DNA of 64,000 bases from Luzula sylvatica (Eukaryota > Streptophyta > Magnoliopsida > Poales > Juncaceae): the NCBI GenBank assembly GCA_946800325.1, contig OX326956.1:19062667-19126666 (forward strand), in the 5' to 3' direction. Under the pieces are notes generated by a model. That model saw nothing but the letters and a program-made list of their open reading frames with translations. It was not told the DNA's origin and searched no databases. Each line of letters opens with the position of its first letter. The stretch's first letter is position 1. Below are positions 25,501-38,700 of this stretch, piece by piece. The position numbers and the translations under genes are program-made.

Positions 25501-28230
25501 ATTTGGTGAAAAGTTATGTAGTAAAAGATACGATGCAAATGATCTAAAAACACGTCATTTGAACTGCTCAAAGAGTTAAAATCTAGTTTTGAAGCGAAAA
25601 ACAAACTTACTTAGTGTTTGTGAAATTTGGTGAAAAGTTATGTAGTAAAAGATACGATACAAATGATCTATAAACACGATATTTGAACTCCTCAAAACGT
25701 TAAAATCTTGTTTTGAATCGAAAAACAAACTTTCTTAGTGTTTGTGAAATTTGGTGAAAAGTTATGTAGTAAAAGATACGATACAAATGATCTAAAAACA
25801 CGATATTTGAACTCCTGAAAGCGTTAAAATCTTGTTTTGAATCGAAAAACAAACTTTCTTAGTGTTTGTGAAATTTGGTGAAAAGTTATGTCGTAAAAGA
25901 TACGATACAAATGATCTAAAAACATGTTATTTGAACTCCTCAATGCGTTAAAATCTTGTTTTGAATCGAAAAACAAACTTTCTTACTGTTTGTGAAATTT
26001 GATGAAAAGTCATGTAGTAAAAGATACGATACAAATGATCTAAAAACACGTTATTTGAACTGCTCAAAGCGTTAAAATCTTGTTTTGAATCGAAAAACAA
26101 AATTTCTCAGTGTTTGTGAAATTTGGTGAAAAGTTATGTAGTAAAATATACGATACAAATGATCTAAAAACCCGATATTTGAACTCCTAAAAGCATTAAA
26201 ATCTTGTTTTGAATCTAAAAACAAACTTTATTAGTGTTTGTGAAATTTGGTGAAAAGTTATGTAGTAAAAGATACGATACAAATGATCTAAAAACACGTT
26301 ATTTGAACTCCTCAAAGCGTTAAAATCTTGTTTTGAAGCGAAAAACAAACTTACTTAGTGTTTGTGAAATTTGGTGAAAAGTTATGTAGTAAAAGATACG
26401 ATACAAATGATCTAAAAACCCGATATTTGAACTCCTCAAAGCGTTAAAATCTTGTTTTGAATCGAAAAACAAACTTTATTAGTGTTTGTGAAATTTGGTG
26501 AAAAGTTATGTAGTAAAAGATACGATACAAATGATCTAAAAACATGTTATTTGAACTCCTCAATGCGTTAAAATCTTGTTTTGAATCGAAAAACAAACTT
26601 TCATAGTGTGTGTGAAATTTGGTGAAAAGTTATGTAGTAAAAGATACGATACAAATGATCTAAAAACAAGTTATTTGAACTCCTCAAAGCGTTAAAATCT
26701 TGTTTTGAAGCGAAAAACAAACTGTCTTAGTGTTTGTGAAATTTGGTGAAAAGTTATGTAGTAAGAGATACGATACAAATGATCTAAAAACACGATATTT
26801 GAACTTCTCAAAGCGTTAAAATCTTGTTTTGAATCGAAAAACAAACTTTCTTAGTGTTTGTGAAATTTGGTGAAAAGTTATGTAGTAAAAGATACGATAG
26901 AAATGATCTAAAAACATGTTATTTGAACTCCTCAAAGCGTTAAAATCTTGTTTCGAATCGAAAAACAAACTTTCTTAGTGTTTGTGAAATTTGGTGAAAA
27001 GTTATGTAGTAAAAGATACGATACAAATGATCTAAAAACATGTTATTTGAACTCCTCAAAGCGTTAAAATCTTGTTTTGAAGCGAAAAACAAACTTTCTT
27101 AGTGTTTGTGAAATTTGGTGAAAAGTTATGTAGTAAAAGATACGATACAAATGATCTAAAATCACGATATTTGAACTCCTCAAAACGTAAAAATCTTGTT
27201 TTGAATCGAAAAACAAACTTTCTTAGTGTTTGTGAAATTTCGTGAAAAGTTATGTAGTAAAAGATACGATACAAATGATCTAAAAACATGTTATTTGAAC
27301 TCCTCAAAGCGTTAAAATCTTGTTTTGAAGCGAAAAACAAACTTTCTTACCGTTTGTGAAATTTGGTGAAAAGTTATGTAGTAAAATGTACGATACAAAT
27401 GATCTAAAAACACGTTATTTGAACTCCTCAAAGCGTTAAAATCATGTTTTGAATCGAAAAACAAACTTTCTTAGTGTTTGTGAAATTTGGTGAAAAGTTA
27501 TGTAGTAAAAGGTACGATACAAATGATCTAAAAACATGTTATTTGAACTCCTCAAAGCGTTAAAATCTTGTTTTGAAGCGAAAAACAAACTTTCTTAGTG
27601 TTTGTGAAATTTGGTGAAAAGTTATGTAGTAAAAGATACGATACAAATGATCTAAAAACACGATATTTGAACTCCTCAAAGCGTTAAAATCTTGTTTTGA
27701 ATCGAAAAACAAACTTTATTAGTGTTTGTGAAATTTGGTGAAAAGTTATGTAGTAAAAGATACGATACAAATGATCTAAAAACATGTTATTTGAACTCCT
27801 CAAAGCGTTAAAATCTTGTTTTGAATCGAAAAACAAACTTTCTTAGTGTTTGTGAAATTTGGTGAAAAGTTATGTAGTAAAAGATACGATGCAAATGATA
27901 TAAAAACACGTCATTTGAACTGCTCAAAGAGTTAAAATCTTGTTTTGAAGCGAAAAACAAACTTACTTAGTGTTTGTGAAATTTGGTGAAAAGTTATGTA
28001 GTAAAAGATACGATACAAATGATCTATAAACACGATATTTGAACTCCTCAAAACGTTAAAATCTTGTTTTGAATCGAAAAACAAACTTTCTTAGTGTTTG
28101 TGAAATTTGGTGAAAAGTTATGTAGTAAAAGATACGATACAAATGATCTAAAAACACGATATTTGAACTCCTGAAAGCGTTAAAATCTTGTTTTGAATCG
28201 AAAAACAAACTTTCTTAGTGTTTGTGAAAT
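22555..28230 (+). repeat. 54/42-unit HOR, copy 3
   Basis: It matches copy 2 at a spacing of 5,203 bp (42 x 124 minus 5) from about 22,555 to 27,590, and copy 1 at 11,894 bp to about 28,230. It carries the same 10-A run (23,122-23,131) and 6-bp deletion (about 23,377). Its spacing from copy 2 is shorter than that between copies 1 and 2 by exactly 12 units (1,488 bp), so one exchange changed the register by a whole number of monomers. Copies 2 and 3 differ by few bases, for example ttcaaa for ttaaaa at about 18,886 in copy 2 only. Confidence 0.86.
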
Positions 28231-28440
28231 TTGGTGAAAAGTTATGTAGTAAAAGATACGATGCAAATGATATAAAAACACGTCATTTGAACTGCTCAAA
28301 GAGTTAAAATCTTGTTTTGAAGCGAAAAACAAACTTACTTAGTGTTTGTGAAATTTGGTGAAAAGTTATGTAGTAAAAGATACGATACAAATGATCTATA
28401 AACACGATATTTGAACTCCTCAAAACGTTAAAATCTTGTT
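27881..28440 (+). repeat. 3-unit (372 bp) local duplication
   Basis: The rare unit with gatgcaaatgatataaaa at 27,888 reappears 372 bp later (28,260), followed by the same ctataaacacg unit. The copy runs to about 28,440, where a gaattgaaaa unit with ttactg begins the next block. It sits exactly at the boundary between copy 3 of the long HOR and the 28.44-32.78 kb block, so it probably marks the exchange that joined them. Confidence 0.78.
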
Positions 28441-31400
28441 TTGAATTGAAAAACAAACTTTCTTACTGTTTGTGAAATTTGATGAAAAGTCATGTAGTAA
28501 AAGATACGATACAAATGATCTAAAAACACGTTATTTGAACTGCTCAAAGCGTTAAAATCTTGTTTTGAATCGAAAAACAAAATTTCTCAGTGTTTGTGAA
28601 ATTTGGTGAAAAGTTATGTAGTAAAAGATACGATACAAATGATCTAAAAACCCGATATTTGAACTCCTAAAAGCATTAAAATCTTGTTTTGAATCGAAAA
28701 ACAAACTTTATTAGTGTTTGTGAAATTTGGTGAAAAGTTATGTAGTAAAAGATACGATACAAATGATCTAAAAACACGTTATTTGAACTCCTCAAAGCGT
28801 TAAAATCTTGTTTTGAAGCGAAAAACAAACTTACTTAGTGTTTGTGAAATTTGGTGAAAAGTTATGTAGTAAAAGATACGATACAAATGATCTAAAAACC
28901 CGATATTTGAACTCCTCAAAGCGTTAAAATCTTGTTTTGAATCGAAAAACAAACTTTATTAGTGTTTGTGAAATTTGGTGAAAAGTTATGTAGTAAAAGA
29001 TACGATACAAATGATCTAAAAACATGTTATTTGAACTCCTCAATGCGTTAAAATCTTGTTTTGAATCGAAAAACAAACTTTCATAGTGTGTGTGAAATTT
29101 GGTGAAAAGTTATGTAGTAAAAGATACGATAGAAATGATCTAAAAACAAGTTATTTGAACTCCTCAAAGCGTTAAAATCTTGTTTTGAAGCGAAAAACAA
29201 ACTGTCTTAGTGTTTGTGAAATTTGGTGAAAAGTTATGTAGTAAGAGATACGATACAAATGATCTAAAAACACGATATTTGAACTCCTCAAAGCGTTAAA
29301 ATCTTGTTTTGAAGCGAAAAACAAACTTTCTTAGTGTTTGTGAAATTTGGTGAAAAGTTATGTAGTAAGAGATACGATACAAATGATCTAAAAACACGTT
29401 ATTTGAACTCCTCAAAGCGTTAAAATCATGTTTTGAATCGAAAAACAAACTTTCTTAGTGTTTGTGAAATTTGGAGAAAAGTTATGTAGTAAAAGGTACG
29501 ATACAAATGATCTAAAAACATGTTATTTGAACTCCTCAAAGCGTTAAAATCTTGTTTTGAAGCGAAAAACAAACTTTCTCAGTGTTTGTGAAATTTGGTG
29601 AAAAGTTATGTAGTAAGAGATACGATACAAATGATCTAAAAACACGATATTTGAACTCCTCAAAGCGTTAAAATCTTGTTTTGAAGCGAAAAACAAACTT
29701 TCTTAGTGTTTGTGAAATTTGGTGAAAAGTTATGTAGTAAGAGATACGATACAAATGATCTAAAAACACGATATTTGAACTCCTCAAAGCGTTAAAATCT
29801 TGTTTTGAATCGAAAAACAAACTTTCTTAGTGTTTGTGAAATTTGGTGAAAAGTTATGTAGTAAAAGATACGATGCAAATGATCTAAAAACACGTCATTT
29901 GAACTGCTCAAAGAGTTAAAATCTAGTTTTGAAACGAAAAACAAACTTACTTAGTGTTTGTGAAATTTGGTGAAAAGTTATGTAGTAAAAGATACGATAC
30001 AAATGATCTATAAACACGATATTTGAACTCCTCAAAACGTTAAAATCTTGTTTTGAATCGAAAAACAATCTTTCTTAGTGTTTGTGAAATTTGGTGAAAA
30101 GTTATGTAGTAAAAGATACGATACAAATGATCTAAAAACACGATATTTGAACTCCTGAAAGCGTTAAAATCTTGTTTTGAATCGAAAAACAAACTTTCTT
30201 AGTGTTTGTGAAATTTGGTGAAAAGTTATGTCGTAAAAGATACGATACAAATGATCTAAAAACATGTTATTTGAACTCCTCAATGCGTTAAAATCTTGTT
30301 TTGAATCGAAAAACAAACTTTCTTACTGTTTGTGAAATTTGATGAAAAGTCATGTAGTAAAAGATACGATACAAATGATCTAAAAACACGTTATTTGAAC
30401 TGCTCAAAGCGTTAAAATCTTGTTTTGAATCGAAAAACAAAATTTCTCAGTGTTTGTGAAATTTGGTGAAAAGTTATGTAGTAAAAGATACGATACAAAT
30501 GATCTAAAAACCCGATATTTGAACTCCTAAAAGCATTAAAATCTTGTTTTGAATCGAAAAACAAACTTTATTAGTGTTTGTGAAATTTGGTGAAAAGTTA
30601 TGTAGTAAAAGATACGATACAAATGATCTAAAAACACGTTATTTGAACTCCTCAAAGCGTTAAAATCTTGTTTTGAAGCGAAAAACAAACTTACTTAGTG
30701 TTTGTGAAATTTGGTGAAAAGTTATGTAGTAAAAGATACGATACAAATGATCTAAAAACCCGATATTTGAACTCCTCAAAGCGTTAAAATCTTGTTTTGA
30801 ATCGAAAAACAAACTTTATTAGTGTTTGTGAAATTTGGTGAAAAGTTATGTAGTAAAAGATACGATACAAATGATCTAAAAACATGTTATTTGAACTCCT
30901 CAATGCGTTAAAATCTTGTTTTGAATCGAAAAACAAACTTTCATAGTGTGTGTGAAATTTGGTGAAAAGTTATGTAGTAAAAGATACGATACAAATGATC
31001 TAAAAACAAGTTATTTTAACTCCTCAAAGCGTTAAAATCTTGTTTTGAAGCGAAAAACAAACTGTCTTAGTGTTTGTGAAATTTGGTGAAAAGTTATGTA
31101 GTAAGAGATACGATACAAATGATCTAAAAACACGATATTTGAACTCCTCAAAGCGTTAAAATCTTGTTTTGAATCGAAAAACAAACTTTCTTAGTGTTTG
31201 TGAAATTTGGTGAAAAGTTATGTAGTAAAAGATACGATAGAAATGATCTAAAAACATGTTATTTGAACTCCTCAAAGCGTTAAAATCTTGTTTCGAATCG
31301 AAAAACAAACTTTCCTAGTGTTTGTGAAATTTGGTGAAAAGTTATGTAGTAAAAGATACGATACAAATGATCTAAAAACATGTTATTTGAACTCCTCAAA

Positions 31401-32775
31401 GCGTTAAAATCTTGTTTTGAAGCGAAAAACAAACTTTCTTAGTGTTTGTGAAATTTGGTGAAAAGTTATGTAGTAAAAGATACGATACAAATGATCTAAA
31501 ATCACGATATTTGAACTCCTCAAAACGTAAAAATCTTGTTTTGAATCGAAAAACAAACTTTCTTAGTGTTTGTGAAATTTCGTGAAAAGTTATGTAGTAA
31601 AAGATACGATACAAATGATCTAAAAACATGTTATTTGAACTCCTCAAAGCGTTAAAATCTTGTTTTGAAGCGAAAAACAAACTTTCTTACCGTTTGTGAA
31701 ATTTGGTGAAAAGTTATGTAGTAAAATGTACGATACAAATGATCTAAAAAAACGTTATTTGAACTCCTCAAAGCGTTAAAATCATGTTTTGAATCGAAAA
31801 ACAAACTTTCTTAGTGTTTGTGAAATTTGGTGAAAAGTTATGTAGTAAAAGGTACGATACAAATGATCTAAAAACATGTTATTTGAACTCCTCAAAGCGT
31901 TAAAATCTTGTTTTGAAGCGAAAAACAAACTTTCTTAGTGTTTGTGAAATTTGGTGAAAAGTTATGTAGTAAAAGATACGATACAAATGATCTAAAAACA
32001 CGATATTTGAACTCCTGAAAGCGTTAAAATCTTGTTTTGAATCGAAAAACAAACTTTCTTAGTGTTTGTGAAATTTGGTGAAAAGTTATGTAGTAAAAGA
32101 TACGATACAAATGATCTAAAAACAAGTTATTTGAACTCCTCAAAGCGTTAAAATCTTGTTTTGAATCGAAAAACAAACTTTCTTACTGTTTCTGAAATTT
32201 GGTGAAAAGTTATGTAGTAAAAGATACGATACAAATGATCTAAAAACAAGTTATTTGAACTCCTCAAAGCGTTAAAATCTTGTTTTGAATCGAAAAACAA
32301 ACTTTCTTAGTGTTTGTGAAATTTGGTGAAAAGTTATGTAGTAAAAGATACGATAGAAATGATCTAAAAACATGTTATTTGAACTCCTCAAAGCGTTAAA
32401 ATCTTGTTTCGAATCGAAAAACAAACTTTCTTAGTGTTTGTGAAATTTGGTGAAAAGTTATGTAGTAAAAGATACGATACAAATGATCTAAAAACATGTT
32501 ATTTGAACTCCTCAAAGCGTTAAAATCTTGTTTTGAAGCGAAAAACAAACTTTCTTAGTGTTTGTGAAATTTGGTGAAAAGTTATGTAGTAAAAGATACG
32601 ATACAAATGATCTAAAATCACGATATTTGAACTCCTCAAAACGTAAAAATTTTGTTTTGAATCGAAAAACAAACTTTCTTAGTGTTTGTGAAATTTCGTG
32701 AAAAGTTATGTAGTAAAAGATACGATACAAATGATCTAAAAACATGTTATTTGAACTCCTCAAAGCGTTAAAATC
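28440..32775 (+). repeat. 4.3-kb duplicated block, left member
   Basis: It is nearly identical to 46,042-50,377 at an offset of 17,602. Shared private variants include ggagaaaag (29,472), gaaacgaaaa (29,933), acaatcttt (30,066), attttaactc (31,013) and tttcctag (31,313). I noticed only four differences by eye: 29,132 g/c, 30,621 a/g, 31,751 a/c and 32,651 t/a. Internally, 28,445-29,290 and 30,305-31,150 are copies 1,860 bp (15 units) apart. It is also related to 24.3-28.1 kb at an offset of 4,340 (35 units). The right edge at about 32,775 looks like a deletion joint. Confidence 0.9.
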
Positions 32776-35700
32776 TTGTTTTGAATCGAAAAACAAAGTT
32801 TCTTAGTGTTTGTGAAATTTGGTGAAAAGTTATGTAGTAAAAGATACGATACAAATGATCTAAAAACACGTTATTTGAACTCATCAAAGCGTTAAAATCT
32901 TGTTTTGAAGCGAAAAACAAACTTACTTAGTATTTCTGAAATTCGGTGAAAAGTTATGTAGTAAAAGATACGATACAAATGATCTAAAAACACTTTATTT
33001 GAACTGCTCAAAGCCTTAAAATCATGTTTTGAAGCGAAAAACAAACTTACTTTGTGTTTCTGAAATTTGGTGCAAAGTTATGTAGTAAAAGATACGATAC
33101 AAATGATCTAAGAACACGTTATTTGAACTGCTCAAAGCGTTAAAATCTTGTTTTGAAGCGAAAAACAAACTTTCTTAGTGTTTGTGAAATTTGGTGAAAA
33201 GTTATGTAGTAAAAGATACGATACAATTGATCTAAAAACACGTTATTTGAACTCCTGAAAGCGTTAAAATCTTGTTTTGAATCGAAAAACAAACTTTCTT
33301 AGTGTTTGTGAAATTTGGTGAAAAGTTATGTAGTAAAAGATACGATACAAATGATCTAAAAAAAAGTTATTTGAACTCCTCAAAGCGTTAAAATCTTGTT
33401 TTGAAGCGAAAAACAAACTTTCTTAGTGTTTGTGAAATTTGGTGAAAAGTTATGTAGTAAGAGATACGATACAAATGATCTAAAAACACGATATTTGAAC
33501 TCCTCAAAGCGTTAAAATCTTGTTTTGAATCGAAAAACAAACTTTCTTAGTGTTTGTGAAATTTGGTGAAAAGTTATGTAGTAAAAGATACGATACAAAT
33601 GATCTAAAAACAAGTTATTTGAACTCCTCAAAGCGTTAAAATCTTGTTTTGAATCGAAAAACAAAGTTTCTTAGTGTTTGTGAAATTTGGTGAAAAGTTA
33701 TGTAGTAAAAGATACGATACAAATGATCTAAAAACACGTTATTTGAACTCCTCAAAGCGTTAAAATCTTGTTTTGAAGCGAAAAACAAACTTACTTAGTG
33801 TTTCTGAAATTTGGTGAAAAGTTATGTAGTAAAAGATACGATACAAATGATCTAAAAACACTTTATTTGAACTGCTCAAAGCCTTAAAATCATGTTTTGA
33901 AGCGAAAAACAAACTTACTTTGTGTTTCTGAAATTTGGTGCAAAGTTATGTAGTAAAAGATACGATACAAATGATCTAAGAACACGTTATTTGAACTGCT
34001 CAAAGCGTTAAAATCTTGTTTTGAAGCGAAAAACAAACTTTCTTAGTGTTTGTGAAATTTGGTGAAAAGTTATGTAGTAAAAGATACGATACAATTGATC
34101 TAAAAACACGTTATTTGAACTCCTGAAAGCGTTAAAATCTTGTTTTGAATCGAAAAAAAAACTTTCTTAGTGTTTGTGAAATTTGGTGAAAACTTATGTA
34201 GTAAAAGATACGATACAAATGATCTAAAAAAAAGTTATTTGAACTCCTCAAAGCGTTAAAATCTTGTTTTGAAGCGAAAAACAAACTTTCTTAGTGTTTG
34301 TGAAATTTGGTGAAAAGTTATGTAGTAAGAGATACGATACAAATGATCTAAAAACACGATATTTGAACTCCTCAAAGCGTTAAAATCTTGTTTTGAATCG
34401 AAAAACAAACTTTCTTAGTGTTTGTGAAATTTGGTGAAAAGTTATGTAGTAAAAGATACGATAGAAATGATCTAAAAACATGTTATTTGAACTCCTCAAA
34501 GCGTTAAAATCTTGTTTCGAATCGAAAAACAAACTTTCTTAGTGTTTGTGAAATTTGGTGAAAAGTTATGTAGTAAAAGATACGATACAAATGATCTAAA
34601 AACATGTTATTTGAACTCCTCAAAGCGTTAAAATCTTGTTTTGAAGCGAAAAACAAACTTTCTTAGTGTTTGTGAAATTTGGTGAAAAGTTATGTAGTAA
34701 AAGATACGATGCAAATGATCTAAAAACACGTCATTTGAACAGCTCAAAGAGTTAAAATCTTGTTTTGAAGCGAAAAACAAACTTACTTAGTGTTTGTGAA
34801 ATTTGGTGAAAAGTTATGTAGTAAAAGATACGATACAAATGATCTATAAACACTTTATTTGAACTCCTCAAAACGTTAAAATCTTGTTTTGAATCGAAAA
34901 ACAAACTTTCTTAGTGTTTGTGAAATTTGGTGAAAAGTTATGTAGTAAAAGATACGATACAAATGATCTAAAAACATGTTATTTGAACTCCTCAAAGCGT
35001 TAAAATCTTGTTTTGAAGCGAAAAACAAACTTTCTTAGTGTTTGTGAAATTTGGTGAAAAGTTATGTAGTAAGAGATACGATACAAATGATCTAAAAACA
35101 TGTTATTTGAACTCCTCAAAGCGTTAAAATCTTGTTTTGAAGCGAAAAACAAACTTTCTTAGTGTTTGTGAAATTTGGTGAAAAGTTATGTAGTAAGAGA
35201 TACGATACAAATGATCTAAAAACATGTTATTTGAACTCCTCAAAGCGTTAAAATCTTGTTTTGAATCGAAAAACAAACTTTCTTAGTGTTTGTGAAATTT
35301 GGTGAAAAGTTATGTAGTAAAAGATACGATAGAAATGATCTAAAAACATGTTATTTGAACTCCTCAAAGCGTTAAAATCTTGTTTCGAATCGAAAAACAA
35401 AATTTCTCAGTGTTTGTGAAATTTGGTGAAAAGTTATGTAGTAAAAGATACGATACAAATGATCTAAAAACATGTTATTTGAACTCCTCAAAGCGTTAAA
35501 ATCTTGTTTTGAAGTGAAAAACAAACTTTCTTAGTGTTTGTGAAATTTGGTGAAAAGTTATGTAGTAAAAGATACGATACAAATGATCTAAAATCACGAT
35601 ATTTGAACTCCTCAAAACGTAAAAATCTTGTTTTGAATCGAAAAACAAACTTTCTTAGTGTTTGTGAAATTTCGTGAAAAGTTATGTAGTAAAAGATACG

Positions 35701-38700
35701 ATACAAATGATCTAAAAACATGTTATTTGAACTCCTCAAAGCGTTAAAATCTTGTTTTGAAGCGAAAAACAAACTTTCTTACCGTTTGTGAAATTTGGTG
35801 AAAAGTTATGTAGTAAAATGTACGATACAAATTATCTAAAAACACGTTATTTGAACTCCTCAAAGCGTTAAAATCATGTTTTGAATCGAAAAACAAACTT
35901 TCTTAGTGTTTGTGAAATTTGGTGAAAAGTTATGTAGTAAAAGGTACGATACAAATGATCTAAAAACATGTTATTTGAACTCCTCAAAGCGTTAAAATCT
36001 TGTTTTGAAGCGAAAAACAAACTTTCTTAGTGTTTGTGTAATTTGGTGAAAAGTAATGTAGTAAAAGATACGATACAATTGATCTAAAAACACTTTATTT
36101 GAACTCCTGAAAGCGTTAAAATCTTGTTTTGAATCAAAAAACAAACTTTCTTAGTGTTTGTGAATTTTGGTGAAAACTTATGTAGTAAAAGATACGATAC
36201 AAATGATCTAAAAACATGTTATTTGAACTCCTCAAAGCGTTAAAATCTTGTTTTGAAGCGAAAAACAAACTTTCTTAGTGTTTGTGAAATTTGGTGAAAA
36301 GTTATGTAGTAAGAGATACGATACGAATGATCTAAAAACACGATATTTGAACTCCTCAAAGCGTTAAAATCTTGTTTTGAATCGAAAAACAAACTTTCTT
36401 AGTGTTTGTGAAATTTGGTGAAAAGTTATGTAGTAAAAGATACGATACAAATGATTTAAAAACACGTTATTTGAACTGCTCAAAGCGTTAAAATCTTGTT
36501 TTGAAGCGAAAAACAAACTTACTTTGTGTTTGTGAAATTTGGTGAAAAGTTATGTAGTAAAAGATACGATACAAATGATCTAAAAACACGATATTTGAAC
36601 TCCTCAGAGCGTTAAAATCTTGTTTTGAATCGAAAAACAAACTTTATTAGTGTTTGTGAAATTTGGTGAAAAGTTATGTAGTAAAAGATACGATACAAAT
36701 GATCTAAAAACACGTTATTTGAACTCCTCAAAGCGTTAAAATCTTGTTTTGAATTGAAAAACAAACTTTCTTAGTGTTTGTGAAATTTGTTGAAAAGTTA
36801 TGTAGTAAAAGATTCGATACAAATGATCTAAAAACATGTTATTTGAACTCCTCAAAGCGTTAAAATCTTGTTTTGAATCGAAAAACAAACTATGTTAGTG
36901 TTTGTGAAATTTGGTGAAAAGTTATGTAGTAAGAGATACGATACAAATGATCTAAAAACACGATATTTGAACTCCTCAAAGCGTTAAAATCTTGTTTTGA
37001 ATCGAAAAACAAACTTACTTTGTGTTTGTGAAATTTGGAGCAAAGTTATGTAGTAAAAGATACGATACAAATGATCTAAGAACACGTTATTTGAACTGCT
37101 CAAAGCGTTAAAATCTTGTTTTGAAGCGAAAAACAAACTTTCTTAGTGTTTGTGAAATTTGGTGAAAAGTTATGTAGTAAAACATACGATACAATTGATC
37201 TAAAAACACGTTATTTGAACTCCTCAAAGCGTTAAAATCTTGTTTTGAATCGAAAAACAAACTTTCTTAGTGTTTGTGAAATTTGGTGATAACTTATGTA
37301 GTAAAAGATACGATACAAATGATCTAAAAAAAAGTTATTTGAACTCCTCAAAGCGTTAAAATCTTGTTTTGAAGCGAAAAACAAACTTTCTTAGTGTTTG
37401 TGAAATTTGGTGAAAAGTTATGTAGTAAGAGATACAATACAAATGATCTAAAAACACGATATTTGAACTCCTCAAAGCGTTAAAATCTTGTTTTGAATCG
37501 AAAAACAAACTTTCTTAGTGTTTGTGAAATTTGGTGAAAAGTTATGTAGTAAAAGATACGATACAAATGATCTAAAAACAAGTTATTTGAACTCCTCAAA
37601 GCGTTAAAATCTTGTTTTGAATCGAAAAACAAAGTTTCTTAGTGTTTGTGAAATTTGGTGAAAAGTTATGTAGTAAAAGATACGATACAAATGATCTAAA
37701 AACACGTTATTTGAACTCCTCAAAGCGTTAAAATCTTGTTTTGAAGCGAAAAACAAACTTACTTAGTGTTTCTGAAATTTGGTGAAAAGTTATGTAGTAA
37801 TAGATACGATACAAATGATCTAAAAACACGTTATTTGAACTGCTCAAAGCCTTAAAATCATGTTTTGAAGCGAAAAACAAACTTACTTTGTGTTTCTGAA
37901 ATTTGGTGCAAAGTTATGTAGTAAAAGATACGATACAAATGATCTAAGAACACGTTATTTGAACTGCTCAAAGCGTTAAAATCTTGTTTTGAAGCGAAAA
38001 ACAAACTTTCTTAGTGTTTGTGAAATTTGGTGAAAAGTTATGTAGTAAAAGATACGATACAATTGATCTAAAAACACGTTATTTGAACTCCTGAAAGCGT
38101 TAAAATCTTGTTTTGAATCGAAAAACAAACTTTCTTAGTGTTTGTGAAATTTGGTGAAAAGTTATGTAGTAAAAGATACGATACAAATGATCTAAAAAAA
38201 AGTTATTTGAACTCCTCAAAGCGTTAAAATCTTGTTTTGAAGCGAAAAACAAACTTTCTTAGTGTTTGTGAAATTTGGTGAAAAGTTATGTAGTAAGAGA
38301 TACGATACAAATGATCTAAAAACACGATATTTGAACTCCTCAAAGCGTTAAAATCTTGTTTTGAATCGAAAAACAAACTTTCTTAGTGTTTGTGAAATTT
38401 GGTGAAAAGTTATGTAGTAAAAGATACGATACAAATGATCTAAAAACAAGTTATTTGAACTCCTCAAAGCGTTAAAATCTTGTTTTGAATCGAAAAACAA
38501 AGTTTCTTAGTGTTTGTGAAATTTGGTGAAAAGTTATGTAGTAAAAGATACGATACAAATGATCTAAAAACACGTTATTTGAACTCCTCAAAGCGTTAAA
38601 ATCTTGTTTTGAAGCGAAAAACAAACTTACTTAGTGTTTCTGAAATTTGGTGAAAAGTTATGTAGTAAAAGATACGATACAAATGATCTAAAAACACTTT

